Shown here one piece after another: positions 17,747 through 26,382 of a DNA stretch of 54,311 nt. Below the pieces are notes generated by a model, which had not been told where the DNA came from, searched no databases, and saw nothing but the letters and a program-made list of their open reading frames with translations. A program made the position numbers and the translations under genes. Position 1 is the first letter of the stretch. Each line of letters begins with the position of its first letter. Source of the DNA: Promethearchaeota archaeon (GTDB taxonomy: Archaea; Asgardarchaeota; Lokiarchaeia; Sigyniarchaeales; SOKP01); assembly GCA_008080765.1 (NCBI GenBank), contig SHMU01000004.1, positions 1 to 54,311 of the forward strand, read 5' to 3'.

Positions 17747-19390
17747 TTAGAAGATGCTATCCTCTCTATATATGCCAAATACTTCCTTGAGGGTTCCTAT
17801 TATTTCCCCAATAGACGCATAATCTCTCACAGCATTAATAATATAGGGCATTAAATTTTCTGTTCCTTGTGCAGCTTCCTTAAGTTCACCTAATGTGTCT
17901 TTTACCGCAGCATTATCTCGCTTCTTTTTTACACCGCTTAGAAGTTGCAGTTGCTTTAGTGCTACTTCATCCTCGATCTTGAGTATATCAGGTGTTGAAT
18001 CCTCTTTGGATTTGTACTTATTCACACCCACAATAATTCGTTCCTTTCGTTCAACTTCTCTCTGGTATTTATAGGAGGCATTCGCAATCTCTTTTTGAAA
18101 GAAATTTTTTTTAATGGCAGGAATGACCCCTCCAAGTTCTTCAATTTGATCAAAATAATTATTGGCTTCCTCTTCCATTTTATCGGTTAGCCATTCTACA
18201 TAATAGGAGCCCGCTAAAGGATCGACCGTATCTGCAACCCCTGTTTCATGCGCCATGATTTGTTGGGTTCGTAAAGCAATTCTAACTGCTTTCTCAGTTG
18301 GCAAACATAAAGCTTCATCATAGGAATTTGTATGAAGTGATTGGGTCCCTCCTAAAACCGCTGCTAATCCTTGATAAGCAACCCTTACTATATTATTTTC
18401 CGGTTCTTGTGCTGTTAATGATACCCCGGCAGTTTGCGTATGAAATCTTAACCGCATTGATTCGGGTTTTTTTGCTCCATATTTATTTTTCATTCTTTTT
18501 GCCCAAATCCTTCTTGCAGCTCGATATTTTGCTATTTCTTCAAAGAAGTTATTATGAGCATTGAAAAAGAACGATAAACGATGAGCAAATTCATCTACAT
18601 GAAGCCCGCGCTCCATTGCAGCTTCAACATATGCGAATCCATCAGCTAAAGTAAAAGCCAGTTCTTGCACCGCAGTTGAACCTGCTTCTCGAATATGATA
18701 TCCACTAATGCTAATGGTATACCATTGAGGAACATGATGTGTGCAGTATTCGATTGTGTCTACTATCAATCTCATAGAGGGTTCTGGTGGAAATATCCAT
18801 GATTTCTGAGCGATATATTCTTTCAAAATATCATTTTGAATTGTTCCGCGCAGCTTTTCAGGACTTACACCTTGCTTTTCGGCTACCACAATATACATAG
18901 CAAGGAGGATTGTAGCGGGGGCATTTATAGTCATAGAAGTTGAGATTTTAGAAAGATCAATACCATCAAATAACGTTTCCATATCGGCCAACGTGTCAAT
19001 AGCCACCCCTTCTTTTCCGACTTCGCCCAATGAGCGCTCATCACATGATTCATATCCATAAATAGTTGGTAGGTGAAATGCAACACTCAACCCTGTTTGC
19101 CCATGCTCGATTAAAAATTTGAATCGCTCATTAGTTTGTGCGGCGGTTCCAAATCCTGCAAATTGACGCATTGTCCAGAGTCTCCCCCTGTACATATTAT
19201 TATAGGGACCTCTTGTATAAGGATACTTTCCCGGCTCACCTAAAGCTTGCTCATACTTAAATTCTGAAATATCTTGGGGTTTATAGAGTCGTTTTATTTC
19301 TATATCAGATAAATTCCGAAAAGATCTGCTCTTGTGCTTTGCTTTTTCTTTAGTTTCTTCCTTTTGAGATGTTTCTTCTATTTCCGTCAT
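17747..19390 (-). CDS. mcmA1: Methylmalonyl-CoA mutase, large (catalytic) subunit
   Basis: About 547 aa from ATG at 19390. A TTG four codons upstream is possible, but a GGT-type Shine-Dalgarno site 7 nt before the ATG favours the latter. This is the TIM-barrel subunit, with the substrate-entry segment YPYTRGPYNNMYRGRLWTMR and the barrel motifs TGLSVAFHLP and QTAGVSLTAQEPENN. It lacks the C-terminal B12 domain, which is the separate mcmA2. The enzyme interconverts methylmalonyl-CoA and succinyl-CoA, linking propionyl-CoA, odd-chain fatty acids and branched amino acids with the TCA cycle. The N-terminus has a charged extension of about 30 residues. Confidence 0.96.
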   Translation of the reverse strand: MTEIEETSQKEETKEKAKHKSRSFRNLSDIEIKRLYKPQDISEFKYEQALGEPGKYPYTRGPYNNMYRGRLWTMRQFAGFGTAAQTNERFKFLIEHGQTGLSVAFHLPTIYGYESCDERSLGEVGKEGVAIDTLADMETLFDGIDLSKISTSMTINAPATILLAMYIVVAEKQGVSPEKLRGTIQNDILKEYIAQKSWIFPPEPSMRLIVDTIEYCTHHVPQWYTISISGYHIREAGSTAVQELAFTLADGFAYVEAAMERGLHVDEFAHRLSFFFNAHNNFFEEIAKYRAARRIWAKRMKNKYGAKKPESMRLRFHTQTAGVSLTAQEPENNIVRVAYQGLAAVLGGTQSLHTNSYDEALCLPTEKAVRIALRTQQIMAHETGVADTVDPLAGSYYVEWLTDKMEEEANNYFDQIEELGGVIPAIKKNFFQKEIANASYKYQREVERKERIIVGVNKYKSKEDSTPDILKIEDEVALKQLQLLSGVKKKRDNAAVKDTLGELKEAAQGTENLMPYIINAVRDYASIGEIIGTLKEVFGIYREDSIF

Positions 19391-19630
19391 AATCTTTACC
19401 AAATGAAGATTTATTTATAACTAATTTGAAAATGATATTCCTTACTTTATATAAGCTATTAGAAATTATTAATTTTATATTAATTTTTGATACAATAGAT
19501 ATTGATAAAAGTTGTAATAAAGGAATAAAAGAGGAATATGAATCTTACATCATGAATGTGCTTTTTTAGAACTTCACTCAGCTACATATTCCAAAAATTA
19601 AGATATTGATCGAAATAATTGCTATAAACA

Positions 19631-20773
19631 TTATATTGCTTTAAATGACTCATTAATAGCGGAACATCCTCCACATCTCACACATCCTGCTTTATTTTTC
19701 AAGGGATTGACTCCATATTCCTTCATTAATTCTGCTGTTTTATAATACACTCTTAATAAATCATCTGGGTTAGTGGGTGGTGTTATGGAATGTTTGAGAG
19801 GTATAGAACGTACTGGTGTTATGAAAGGAATTATGCCCAAAGAAATCATCTCTTCTATTTTATTCATAAAGATCTCATGTGGTTCTCCAAACCCCATCAA
19901 AACAAACGATTCTACTTGATTTGCTCCAAAAGTATTAATGGCATGTTTCCAGCTCTTAACGAAAGAAGAATAGGGAATGCTGGCTTTTCCGGGTGTAATT
20001 CTTTTTCGTAATTCATCAGTTAACACTTCAATATGTATGCCTATCGTATCGGCACCCGCCTCTTTCAGTTGATTCAAATAATTTAAATTATCCAAGGGTT
20101 CAATTTGAATATGCAAGGGAATATCGGGATGATTTTGTTTTAAACCTCTCAAAATATTTGTATATCTGAGGGCGCCTTTATCTTCACTTGCTTCTGTTCC
20201 ACTGGTAATTGTCATATGAGAACATCTACCTTCCTTTTTGGCAACAGTTATTACTTCTGAGATTTGTTGAGCTGACTTCTCAACTATGGTAGTATCATAT
20301 TGCAAACTAAGTTCTATTCCACAAAATTTACACGCTTCTCCACATTCCCAATATTTACATTTCTGGTAAATTGTGGTACCAAGACAATCTACTCCATGAA
20401 CTAAGGCGATCCTCTTCATCTCTACACCATCAGAAGTCTTATATTGAGGAGAATAATACTTAGGATTAGGAATTAATTTTAATTTTGTGAAAAGAGAGTC
20501 TTCTTGCCCATTTAAAATCTCAAAAAAAGAGCCTTTCTTCTCTCCTAATGTATATGGCGTCCTCTGCTTCTTATCCCATAAAGCAACATTGACCAAGGTT
20601 TCATTGTCAGCTAATAAAAAGTATCTACCCCCTAACGGCCCTGCACCACCTTTCCTTCCGAAGTCTATGGAAATCCCTTGAGTTTTATAGTGAGAAAGTA
20701 ATGACTTACTTAAATAAAGCCCTCTACATAAAAGGTCGGTTTTTATTCGAAGTATATTTTCAATATCTGACAT
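19631..20773 (-). CDS. Radical SAM protein, MSMEG_0568-like
   Basis: A 380-aa protein. The SAM-cluster motif C-x3-C-x2-C is at Cys144, Cys148 and Cys151 (within WECGEACKFCG). The N-terminal motif GRKGGAGPLGG (39-49) resembles the MSMEG_0568 family of radical SAM enzymes. A second cysteine triad is at the C-terminus (Cys364, Cys367, Cys370), which could hold an auxiliary Fe-S cluster. TIM-barrel features such as TSGTEAS and PLHIQIEP fit the biotin-synthase-like subgroup. Reaction and substrate are unknown. Upstream lies a 520-bp intergenic region with the RNA candidate, but that RNA appears to be read from the opposite strand. Confidence 0.8.
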   Translation of the reverse strand: MSDIENILRIKTDLLCRGLYLSKSLLSHYKTQGISIDFGRKGGAGPLGGRYFLLADNETLVNVALWDKKQRTPYTLGEKKGSFFEILNGQEDSLFTKLKLIPNPKYYSPQYKTSDGVEMKRIALVHGVDCLGTTIYQKCKYWECGEACKFCGIELSLQYDTTIVEKSAQQISEVITVAKKEGRCSHMTITSGTEASEDKGALRYTNILRGLKQNHPDIPLHIQIEPLDNLNYLNQLKEAGADTIGIHIEVLTDELRKRITPGKASIPYSSFVKSWKHAINTFGANQVESFVLMGFGEPHEIFMNKIEEMISLGIIPFITPVRSIPLKHSITPPTNPDDLLRVYYKTAELMKEYGVNPLKNKAGCVRCGGCSAINESFKAI

Positions 20774-21293
20774 ATCTGAGATATATTACATATTCTAAAT
20801 TTATTAAGTATAGATTTAATTCATTATTTACATTACTACTTAATTTATAGCAAAATCAAATTATATACTGATTTGCTTCACTATTTCAATTTAAGAAATA
20901 CCTCATCGTTATTAGTCATTATGCTTATGATTCCTAACATTCTTCCTAATTATCTTCATTATAATTTGGAAAATCAAAAGTGATCAAGATTTTAGTATTG
21001 AAAGTATTTTGAAACACTAGCACCGAGAGGAGCTGGATTATTGTTTCTATAAAGACTGCGCCGTGTGGTGTTTTACAAGATCTCTAGACATATTGCTTCC
21101 CATGGTCCCTATAGTAAAAATGAACTTAATGATCATTCAGCAAAACACAAAAGGGAGTCATATAAGATATAATGAATAAAAAAAAAATATGATAATAAAA
21201 ATTTAAAAAAACTTAGGGTTAAATGATCCTCATTGTAATTATTTGCTTTCCTTTTGAGCTTTTATCTTTGTATCAGTGTATCGTTTTAGGCTT
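20774..21293. other. 520-bp intergenic region
   Basis: There is no credible open reading frame. Most of it is very AT-rich. A G/C-enriched island at 21011-21113 forms good stems (see the ncRNA entry). A TTATAATT sequence at about 20959-20966 could be a TATA box for a plus-strand RNA starting near 20990. Confidence 0.6.
21011..21113 (+). ncRNA. Candidate structured RNA of unknown family
   Basis: Three stems are readable. Stem A is GAAACA (21011-21016) with TGTTTC (21042-21047), enclosing CTAGC-A-CC-GAGA-GG-A-GCTGG, a helix with one A-A mismatch capped by a GAGA (GNRA) tetraloop. Stem B is GCGCC-GTGT-GGTGT starting near 21059. Stem C closes stem B with CTATA plus GACTG against TGGTC plus TATAG (ending 21113), split by a 2x2 internal loop. 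Stems A, B and C all contain G-U pairs that would be A-C mismatches on the other strand, so a plus-strand RNA is favoured. It does not match SRP RNA, RNase P or any riboswitch I know. Confidence 0.45.
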
Positions 21294-23837
21294 TTACTCC
21301 TTTTGTTTCCGTTTCTTAATTGAGTTTTTTCTTTTAAATTTCTTGCTGTCCACTGTATATCCCAGCTTTGACTTAATCGAATCCATATTAGCTTTTAACG
21401 CCTTTTTACTCTTTGGTGTGGTGCGTTTTTTAATAATTGATGTTTTCACTTGCTTATTCAAGGATGAGGATCCTCCCGCAATAGCACAAACCACACCCAA
21501 GGCAATCCCACCTGTTAAGATATAAGTTTGAGCTGTTTGAGCAGGATATAGTTCATCAGTAAACTTGCTGGCTAAATGCTGTGGTACTATACCACTTCTC
21601 TCATACCATACACTTGGCATCACTGTAGAATTTATATCTGAAGTGAAAAATTCATCGGAAGTCAAATTAAAGTTCACTTGAATTCTCTGTCGGGCATTCA
21701 TTGTTGCTCCAGAAATTGGTTCCACATCTATAAATGTTTCATGCATCATTCTGTCTGGATTTACTCCTTCTACTGATGTAATTACGCTCGGATCTGCATC
21801 GAGGAAATGAGGTTTGCTTACAAGAACGGGAGCTCCTTTGAATCGTTCAATAGGTTGCGCGTTGATTAATCCTTGCGTATTCATATAATATTTCTCATTT
21901 GGAGCAAAAGTACTTGGAGCAAAAGTGAATCTGTTTAACTCCACGCCATAGATGGAGGTCTTGCCAACATATACCATGTCAATAACTCGCATTAGATCGG
22001 GATTAAAAATTTTTGGGGGAACTATCCCGGTTGTTCCAGGTGAATTATACATCCCTAAGGAACCCATCACTTTTTCTGGTTGCTGCCAAAGATCTATAGT
22101 TGATTTTCCATCATATTTAACGATTTGATTAGCAAGTTCTTGACTATAAAGACCCGAATATATTGTAATGGGTTTGATACCCACTTCCCGTGCTTCTTGT
22201 TCTGTCTCAATATCTTCAAAGAAATTCACGCGAGACATAGAAGTGTCCCCTCCAGTTGCATTCATGAAATTGTAAATTGCTGTATCATTTGCTTCAAAAA
22301 GCCATTCTTCAACCGTTCGACTAATGATTGGTCCGCTGTTCCATTGACTCGTTTGAAAAGATACCGCATTTGGCATCCAATTAGAGATACTATAGTTTAT
22401 CCAAGCAAGAATCTTTTGAAGCTGGAAAGAGGTAATTCCAAAATAGGCCATTAAGTTTGCTCGGGCTACTGAGCCTTTGGAACCATCTAAGAGAGCATCA
22501 ATCCAAATTGGATTTTCCAGATAATCCATACCCGTCAATGAGAAAGGATCATTTTCATTCCAGAGAGCTTTACACTGGTCATAGATTATACCTGTTCTTC
22601 CAATTTCATCAAATTGCGAATAATTCATTTGAAGTCCGGAGTAAGTTTCACCCACAGTTCTCGTAAAATTCTTGATATATCTCCCCGTTTCTATAAATAT
22701 TGTATTGGTAATATTCAAATCCGCCTCTGGAGGACCTGCTATCCCGCTCAGTCCAAATTCTATATCAATTCCAACTCCACTCGCACTACCAGAATCATCA
22801 AGCATTTCTGCATTTTTCTTGCCGATTAAAGCATTTTGGGCTGCTCGAACCCCATCATCTGATAATGCTTGAGCAGTAAGATTTTCTGCGCTATCTCCCA
22901 ACATTGCTTTTGTTCCCGGATCCATAGTTTCAGGCATATCACTTGCAGTCCAATTAATATTATCCAATAAATAGGAAAAATTACCACCAAATTGAGCATA
23001 GGAGTCATTTGCCCATTCGGCATAGAATGCTGTTTCCCATTCAGGTAGTCCATTTCTTACAAAAGTTTTAAGAACGGAAGTATTAATTGTACTAAAGAAT
23101 ATATCTGCAGTTGTAATATTGTAGTATTCATAGATCGGCACGGATATCCCAAGAGGTTTCGCATCCTTAAGCAGTTCTGTTTGAGTATCTTTAATCCAAG
23201 TATCATTTCCAACGAGATCATTAATGGTGTCTGTATAAATGGTTTGAAAGGTGTCTTTTACTTGAGTGAGTACATAAGGCAATTGCATTTGCAAATAATT
23301 GCGCTCAGAGCCTCCCGCAAGGGCTATACCCCCAACAAACGCGGGATTCAAATTAGTTATATACACCTCTGAGATATTCTCCCCATCCACTTGCACATAA
23401 TCTATATATTCTCTGTAAGTGATCTCGTTAAATAATGCATCAGAGTAATGATCAAACTTATATGACCACGCCCGAAACACGAAGGGACCAATCTCCATAT
23501 AGATAGGTTTCTCAGTTCCACTCATAAATTCATCAGGATTTGTTAAATTCCACATATAATATGAATAAAATTCTGGAGGCGCTCCTGGATATTTATTTGT
23601 GAGAAATGTATAATAGTTCGATTCTAATAATGATGGTACCAGAATCTGATTATTTATTTGTGAATCAATTTCATCCTGGATAAATGAATTGAGAAAGATT
23701 GAGCCCGGGATTAAGGCAAGTCCGAGTATCAATACGCCAATTGCAGCCGCTTTACTTTTTTTACCCGGTTTTTTCACCGATTTTGTGAATGTTTCTGGTT
23801 TTATAGGTTTAATAGTTTTTTTCTTTGATTTCTTCAT
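21294..23837 (-). CDS. CD36/scavenger receptor class B-like membrane protein, paralogue 1
   Basis: An 847-aa protein. A lysine-rich cytosolic N-terminus (1-29) is followed by membrane segment 1 (about 30-53), a large ectodomain, membrane segment 2 (about 772-790) and a lysine-rich cytosolic tail; this is CD36 topology. CD36 family signatures occur in order. MWNLTNPDEF...EIGPFVFR (95-122) matches the 'NxxNPxE...GPYxYR' opening. RTVEEWLF is at 507-514 and YDGKSTIDLW at 575-584. PVLVSKPHFLDADP (670-683) leads into GVNPD, HETFIDVEPISG (699-710) and RIQVNFNL, which align with the CD36 segment PHFL-DIEPITG-LQVN. Eukaryotic members (about 470-510 aa) take up lipids or lipoproteins. This one carries about 350 extra residues between the opening and RTVEEW. 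A shared operator lies upstream. Confidence 0.85.
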   Translation of the reverse strand: MKKSKKKTIKPIKPETFTKSVKKPGKKSKAAAIGVLILGLALIPGSIFLNSFIQDEIDSQINNQILVPSLLESNYYTFLTNKYPGAPPEFYSYYMWNLTNPDEFMSGTEKPIYMEIGPFVFRAWSYKFDHYSDALFNEITYREYIDYVQVDGENISEVYITNLNPAFVGGIALAGGSERNYLQMQLPYVLTQVKDTFQTIYTDTINDLVGNDTWIKDTQTELLKDAKPLGISVPIYEYYNITTADIFFSTINTSVLKTFVRNGLPEWETAFYAEWANDSYAQFGGNFSYLLDNINWTASDMPETMDPGTKAMLGDSAENLTAQALSDDGVRAAQNALIGKKNAEMLDDSGSASGVGIDIEFGLSGIAGPPEADLNITNTIFIETGRYIKNFTRTVGETYSGLQMNYSQFDEIGRTGIIYDQCKALWNENDPFSLTGMDYLENPIWIDALLDGSKGSVARANLMAYFGITSFQLQKILAWINYSISNWMPNAVSFQTSQWNSGPIISRTVEEWLFEANDTAIYNFMNATGGDTSMSRVNFFEDIETEQEAREVGIKPITIYSGLYSQELANQIVKYDGKSTIDLWQQPEKVMGSLGMYNSPGTTGIVPPKIFNPDLMRVIDMVYVGKTSIYGVELNRFTFAPSTFAPNEKYYMNTQGLINAQPIERFKGAPVLVSKPHFLDADPSVITSVEGVNPDRMMHETFIDVEPISGATMNARQRIQVNFNLTSDEFFTSDINSTVMPSVWYERSGIVPQHLASKFTDELYPAQTAQTYILTGGIALGVVCAIAGGSSSLNKQVKTSIIKKRTTPKSKKALKANMDSIKSKLGYTVDSKKFKRKNSIKKRKQKE

Positions 23838-23910
23838 TTTTATTTCGCTATAATTTTTGAATTAGTTTTGATTAGATCAAATTCTATCAATATAATCAGC
23901 AGAGGTGGTC

Positions 23911-23976
23911 ATCACCATAGCTGGTGATCGATAGTGATCTGTCATTAATTATATATCTATTAATGTCATATATAAA
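23911..23976 (-). promoter_or_regulatory. Promoter and palindromic operator of CD36-like gene 1
   Basis: On the minus strand a TTTATATA box (23969-23976) is followed about 30 bp later by ATCACTATCGATCACC-AGCTAT-GGTGAT (23911-23938 region). The arms ATCACC/GGTGAT are perfect. The block is 26/29 identical to the one before the giant adhesin gene (34620-34648). It lies around or just after the expected transcription start, so it fits a repressor site or a 5'-leader hairpin. Confidence 0.6.
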
Positions 23977-24172
23977 CCTTTCCCTTTATGAATTAGAGAA
24001 TTAGAGAGCCTTTTCTGGTAAAAAAAGTCAATATTACTAAATAGGTTAAAAAGAACTCATACAAAATTAAAAAAATACAAAATTAAAAAAATACAAAATA
24101 AACAAGAGAAAGAGGAAAAAATAAAAAAAATCCAACTTGACAAAGTCAACCACCCGCAAATAACTTTTTTTA

Positions 24173-24400
24173 GTTCCATCCTTTACTCCCCCAGCATTAT
24201 GCCTGAACTCTTTATGATCCGGATCATCCCGGTACTCGCATAAAAAAATAGGCGTCTGGAGCTGTCGACCAATCCTAATCCTCATGGGTCATACCCGATT
24301 AAAAAACTGAGTCGCATGTTCCGGAATGTGAGTCTTAAAACTCCTTGCTACCGCGCACCTCGTTCGAGAGAGGCGGGAGGAGGCAAGAATAAGACGAAAT
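24173..24400 (+). ncRNA. Candidate bridge-RNA region of the IS110 element
   Basis: The long leader before the transposase is where IS110-group elements encode their bridge RNA. Inverted pairs are visible. TTATGC (24197-24202) pairs with GCATAA (24238-24243) around a 14-bp palindrome ATGATCC/GGATCAT (24214-24227). There is also a TTCCGGAA centre near 24322 and a CTTGC/GCAAG stem near 24340-24390. Assigning the target and donor loops would need the flanks of an intact copy. Confidence 0.35.
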
Positions 24401-24430
24401 TACACATAAAGAATACACAAAGGGAGTAAC

Positions 24431-26207
24431 ATGAAAAATAAATCAGACAAGAACACACCAAAAGGGATAAAAACGCCCAACGGTTCTCGTAAGTTTGCGG
24501 GCTTGGTTATCCCAAAAGAGGAACTCGTTGAGCGTGCCGAACTCAGTAAGATTACTTCAGCAAATTTATATAAGTTATTGCAGCATAAAAATGTTCCTAA
24601 TCGGTCGAAACTATCCAAGAAGGGACAGAGAATTAACGCGTTGGTAGGAATGGTTACATACGGTGATATCGAAGAGAAGGGGTTTTCAATAAATATACGG
24701 AGATCACCCCAACTAGAAGTCAGCAACCCGAAGCATGATAGAAAGAGAAAGGAAAAGGAAAAGGAAAAGGAAAAGGCTATAGGGAAGGGAGTTCGGTTTG
24801 CATGCGATGTTGGGGGAATTGATGTGCACAAGTCCACGCTTGTGGTAGCTATTGCGAATACTAAAGGTATAAAAGTCCGTAAAACTGTGCCTAATGATGA
24901 GGCAGGAATTACAGATCTTATCCGATTCTTTACACATTATCGGGTAACCCACTGCGCTTTGTAGTCCACCGCTGAATATTGGCTAAAAGTCTTTTGGCTG
25001 CTTACCGAGGCACGTATTAAGGTTTTAGTGGCAAATCCGCTCCAGACAAAGACTACGCAAGGAAAAAAAGACAGATAAAGAAGATGCCGATAGGATCGCG
25101 CTTGCATTTAGGGATGGGCGCTTAAAGCCTTCTGTGGTCCGTAACGCGGAACAATATTCCATGCGTAAATTGAACCGAGCAGCCCTTAAGAAGACCCAAC
25201 AAGCAACAGCTTCCGCAAATCGGCTCAAAGCAATGGAGGAGATATACGATGCGCCTCAATGGATAAGCACCCTCTGCAAATCAGATCGGGGGCTGTGAAT
25301 CCTATGGAAGGCGCTCCAACTTAATGATGAAAGGGAAATTTTCAACGTTTTAGCTGAGGAATATGCACATGGGAGTCATAAAATTAAATCTGAAAAGGCG
25401 CTTCGGAACAGAGCCCAAGATCTTGCAGCTTTCTTAACTGTTATAGATATTAACGCCAATAATCGGTTAATCTACGCACAGCATATTGAAGATTATGTGA
25501 ACGCGAAACGAATCGCAAAAGAATTTCGGGTAAAGGTTTTAAAGTTTGGACTGGAACATACTGCCGTGAGCAGCCAGTTTAAGACTAATTTAGAATTGTT
25601 ATTGAGCGTTCCTGGCGTGGATATTGAGACCACTCTAACGATTGTAGTTGAAATGGTAAATGTTGATTTCTTTTGGAGTCCTAAAGGACTAGCTAGATGG
25701 GCTGGGCTTCCGCCCACTGTAAAACAATCGGGCTATCGAAAGCGAAGAAATGGGCACATTTATAAGGGAGGAAATAAGTGGCTCCGCACTGCGGTATGGT
25801 TAGCGGCAAAAAGCTGCTATATTCATTTAAAAGATACCGATGAGCCTGTCGGGAGCTTTATTAAGCGCTTATACAAAGAACGGAATAAACACTTTCTTGT
25901 AGCCGTCACCGCGGGTTCTCGGAAGCTCCTAACTTATATTTACTATGTATTAAAAAGCCAGAAGCCCTATGAAAAAGTAGTAGAAATTCAGCAGAACGAG
26001 CAGAGAAAAGTTAAGAATAAACGGAAATTGGCGAAGCTTCATAGATTAATGAATAATTCATCTCTTTCCGAACTTTTACCCCTCGTAGTTAAATCGCTGA
26101 AGCGAGAGCATAATAAACTGAGCGAAACGGAAAAGGAATTAGCATATGAAATGGCATGCAATTTAAATGTGATTCCAAAAGGATTTTCTCCTAATGAGTA
26201 CGGGTAA
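24431..26207 (+). pseudogene. IS110-family transposase, broken
   Basis: The N-terminal DEDD RuvC-like domain begins around FACDVGGIDVHKSTLVVAIAN. The C-terminal Transposase_20 domain contains the helix-hairpin-helix LLLSVPGVDIETT and the SGYRKRRNGHIYKGGNKWLR segment with the catalytic-serine region. The reading frame is interrupted three times: TAG at 24962-24964, one extra A in the A7 run at about 25066-25072 (+1 frameshift), and TGA at 25296-25298. Frame 2 before the shift continues in frame 0 after it, and the translated sense is continuous across all lesions. This is therefore a decayed transposase and not two genes. The long basic C-terminal tail is unusual for the family. Confidence 0.85.
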
Positions 26208-26382
26208 ACACTACTCTGTATTCCTTTCAAACTACATGATATAAAACAAAGGTTAATAGAATTAGGGAGTGTGTTAATGTAGTTGATAATAAGATTATGG
26301 TACAGTTAAAGAGAATCTGTAAACACTAAAAAAAATTAAAAAAAGAAATAATTTGATATTAATTAGTTTGTTATTATTGTAT

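Larger units (their letters stand above)
24160..26240 (+). mobile_element. Degenerate IS110-family element (approximate bounds)
   Basis: The element consists of a G/C-richer non-coding leader (about 24160-24430) and a broken DEDD transposase gene (24431-26207). IS110 members lack terminal inverted repeats, and none are visible, so the ends are approximate. It sits between CD36-like gene 1 and the giant adhesin, splitting what may have been neighbouring co-regulated genes. Confidence 0.7.

Noticed and set aside
21011..21113. SRP RNA, RNase P RNA or tRNA identity for the structured region
   Set aside because: The SRP helix 8 core, RNase P conserved regions and the tRNA T-arm motif are all absent.
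24067..24285. 72-aa minus-strand frame before the IS110 element
   Set aside because: It covers the element leader, has an aromatic low-complexity tail and no start signal. It is most likely a shadow of the non-coding leader.
24431..26207. Possible pyrrolysine or recoded reading through the TAG in the IS110 transposase
   Set aside because: A +1 frameshift and a TGA also interrupt the same gene, so decay is the simpler explanation.
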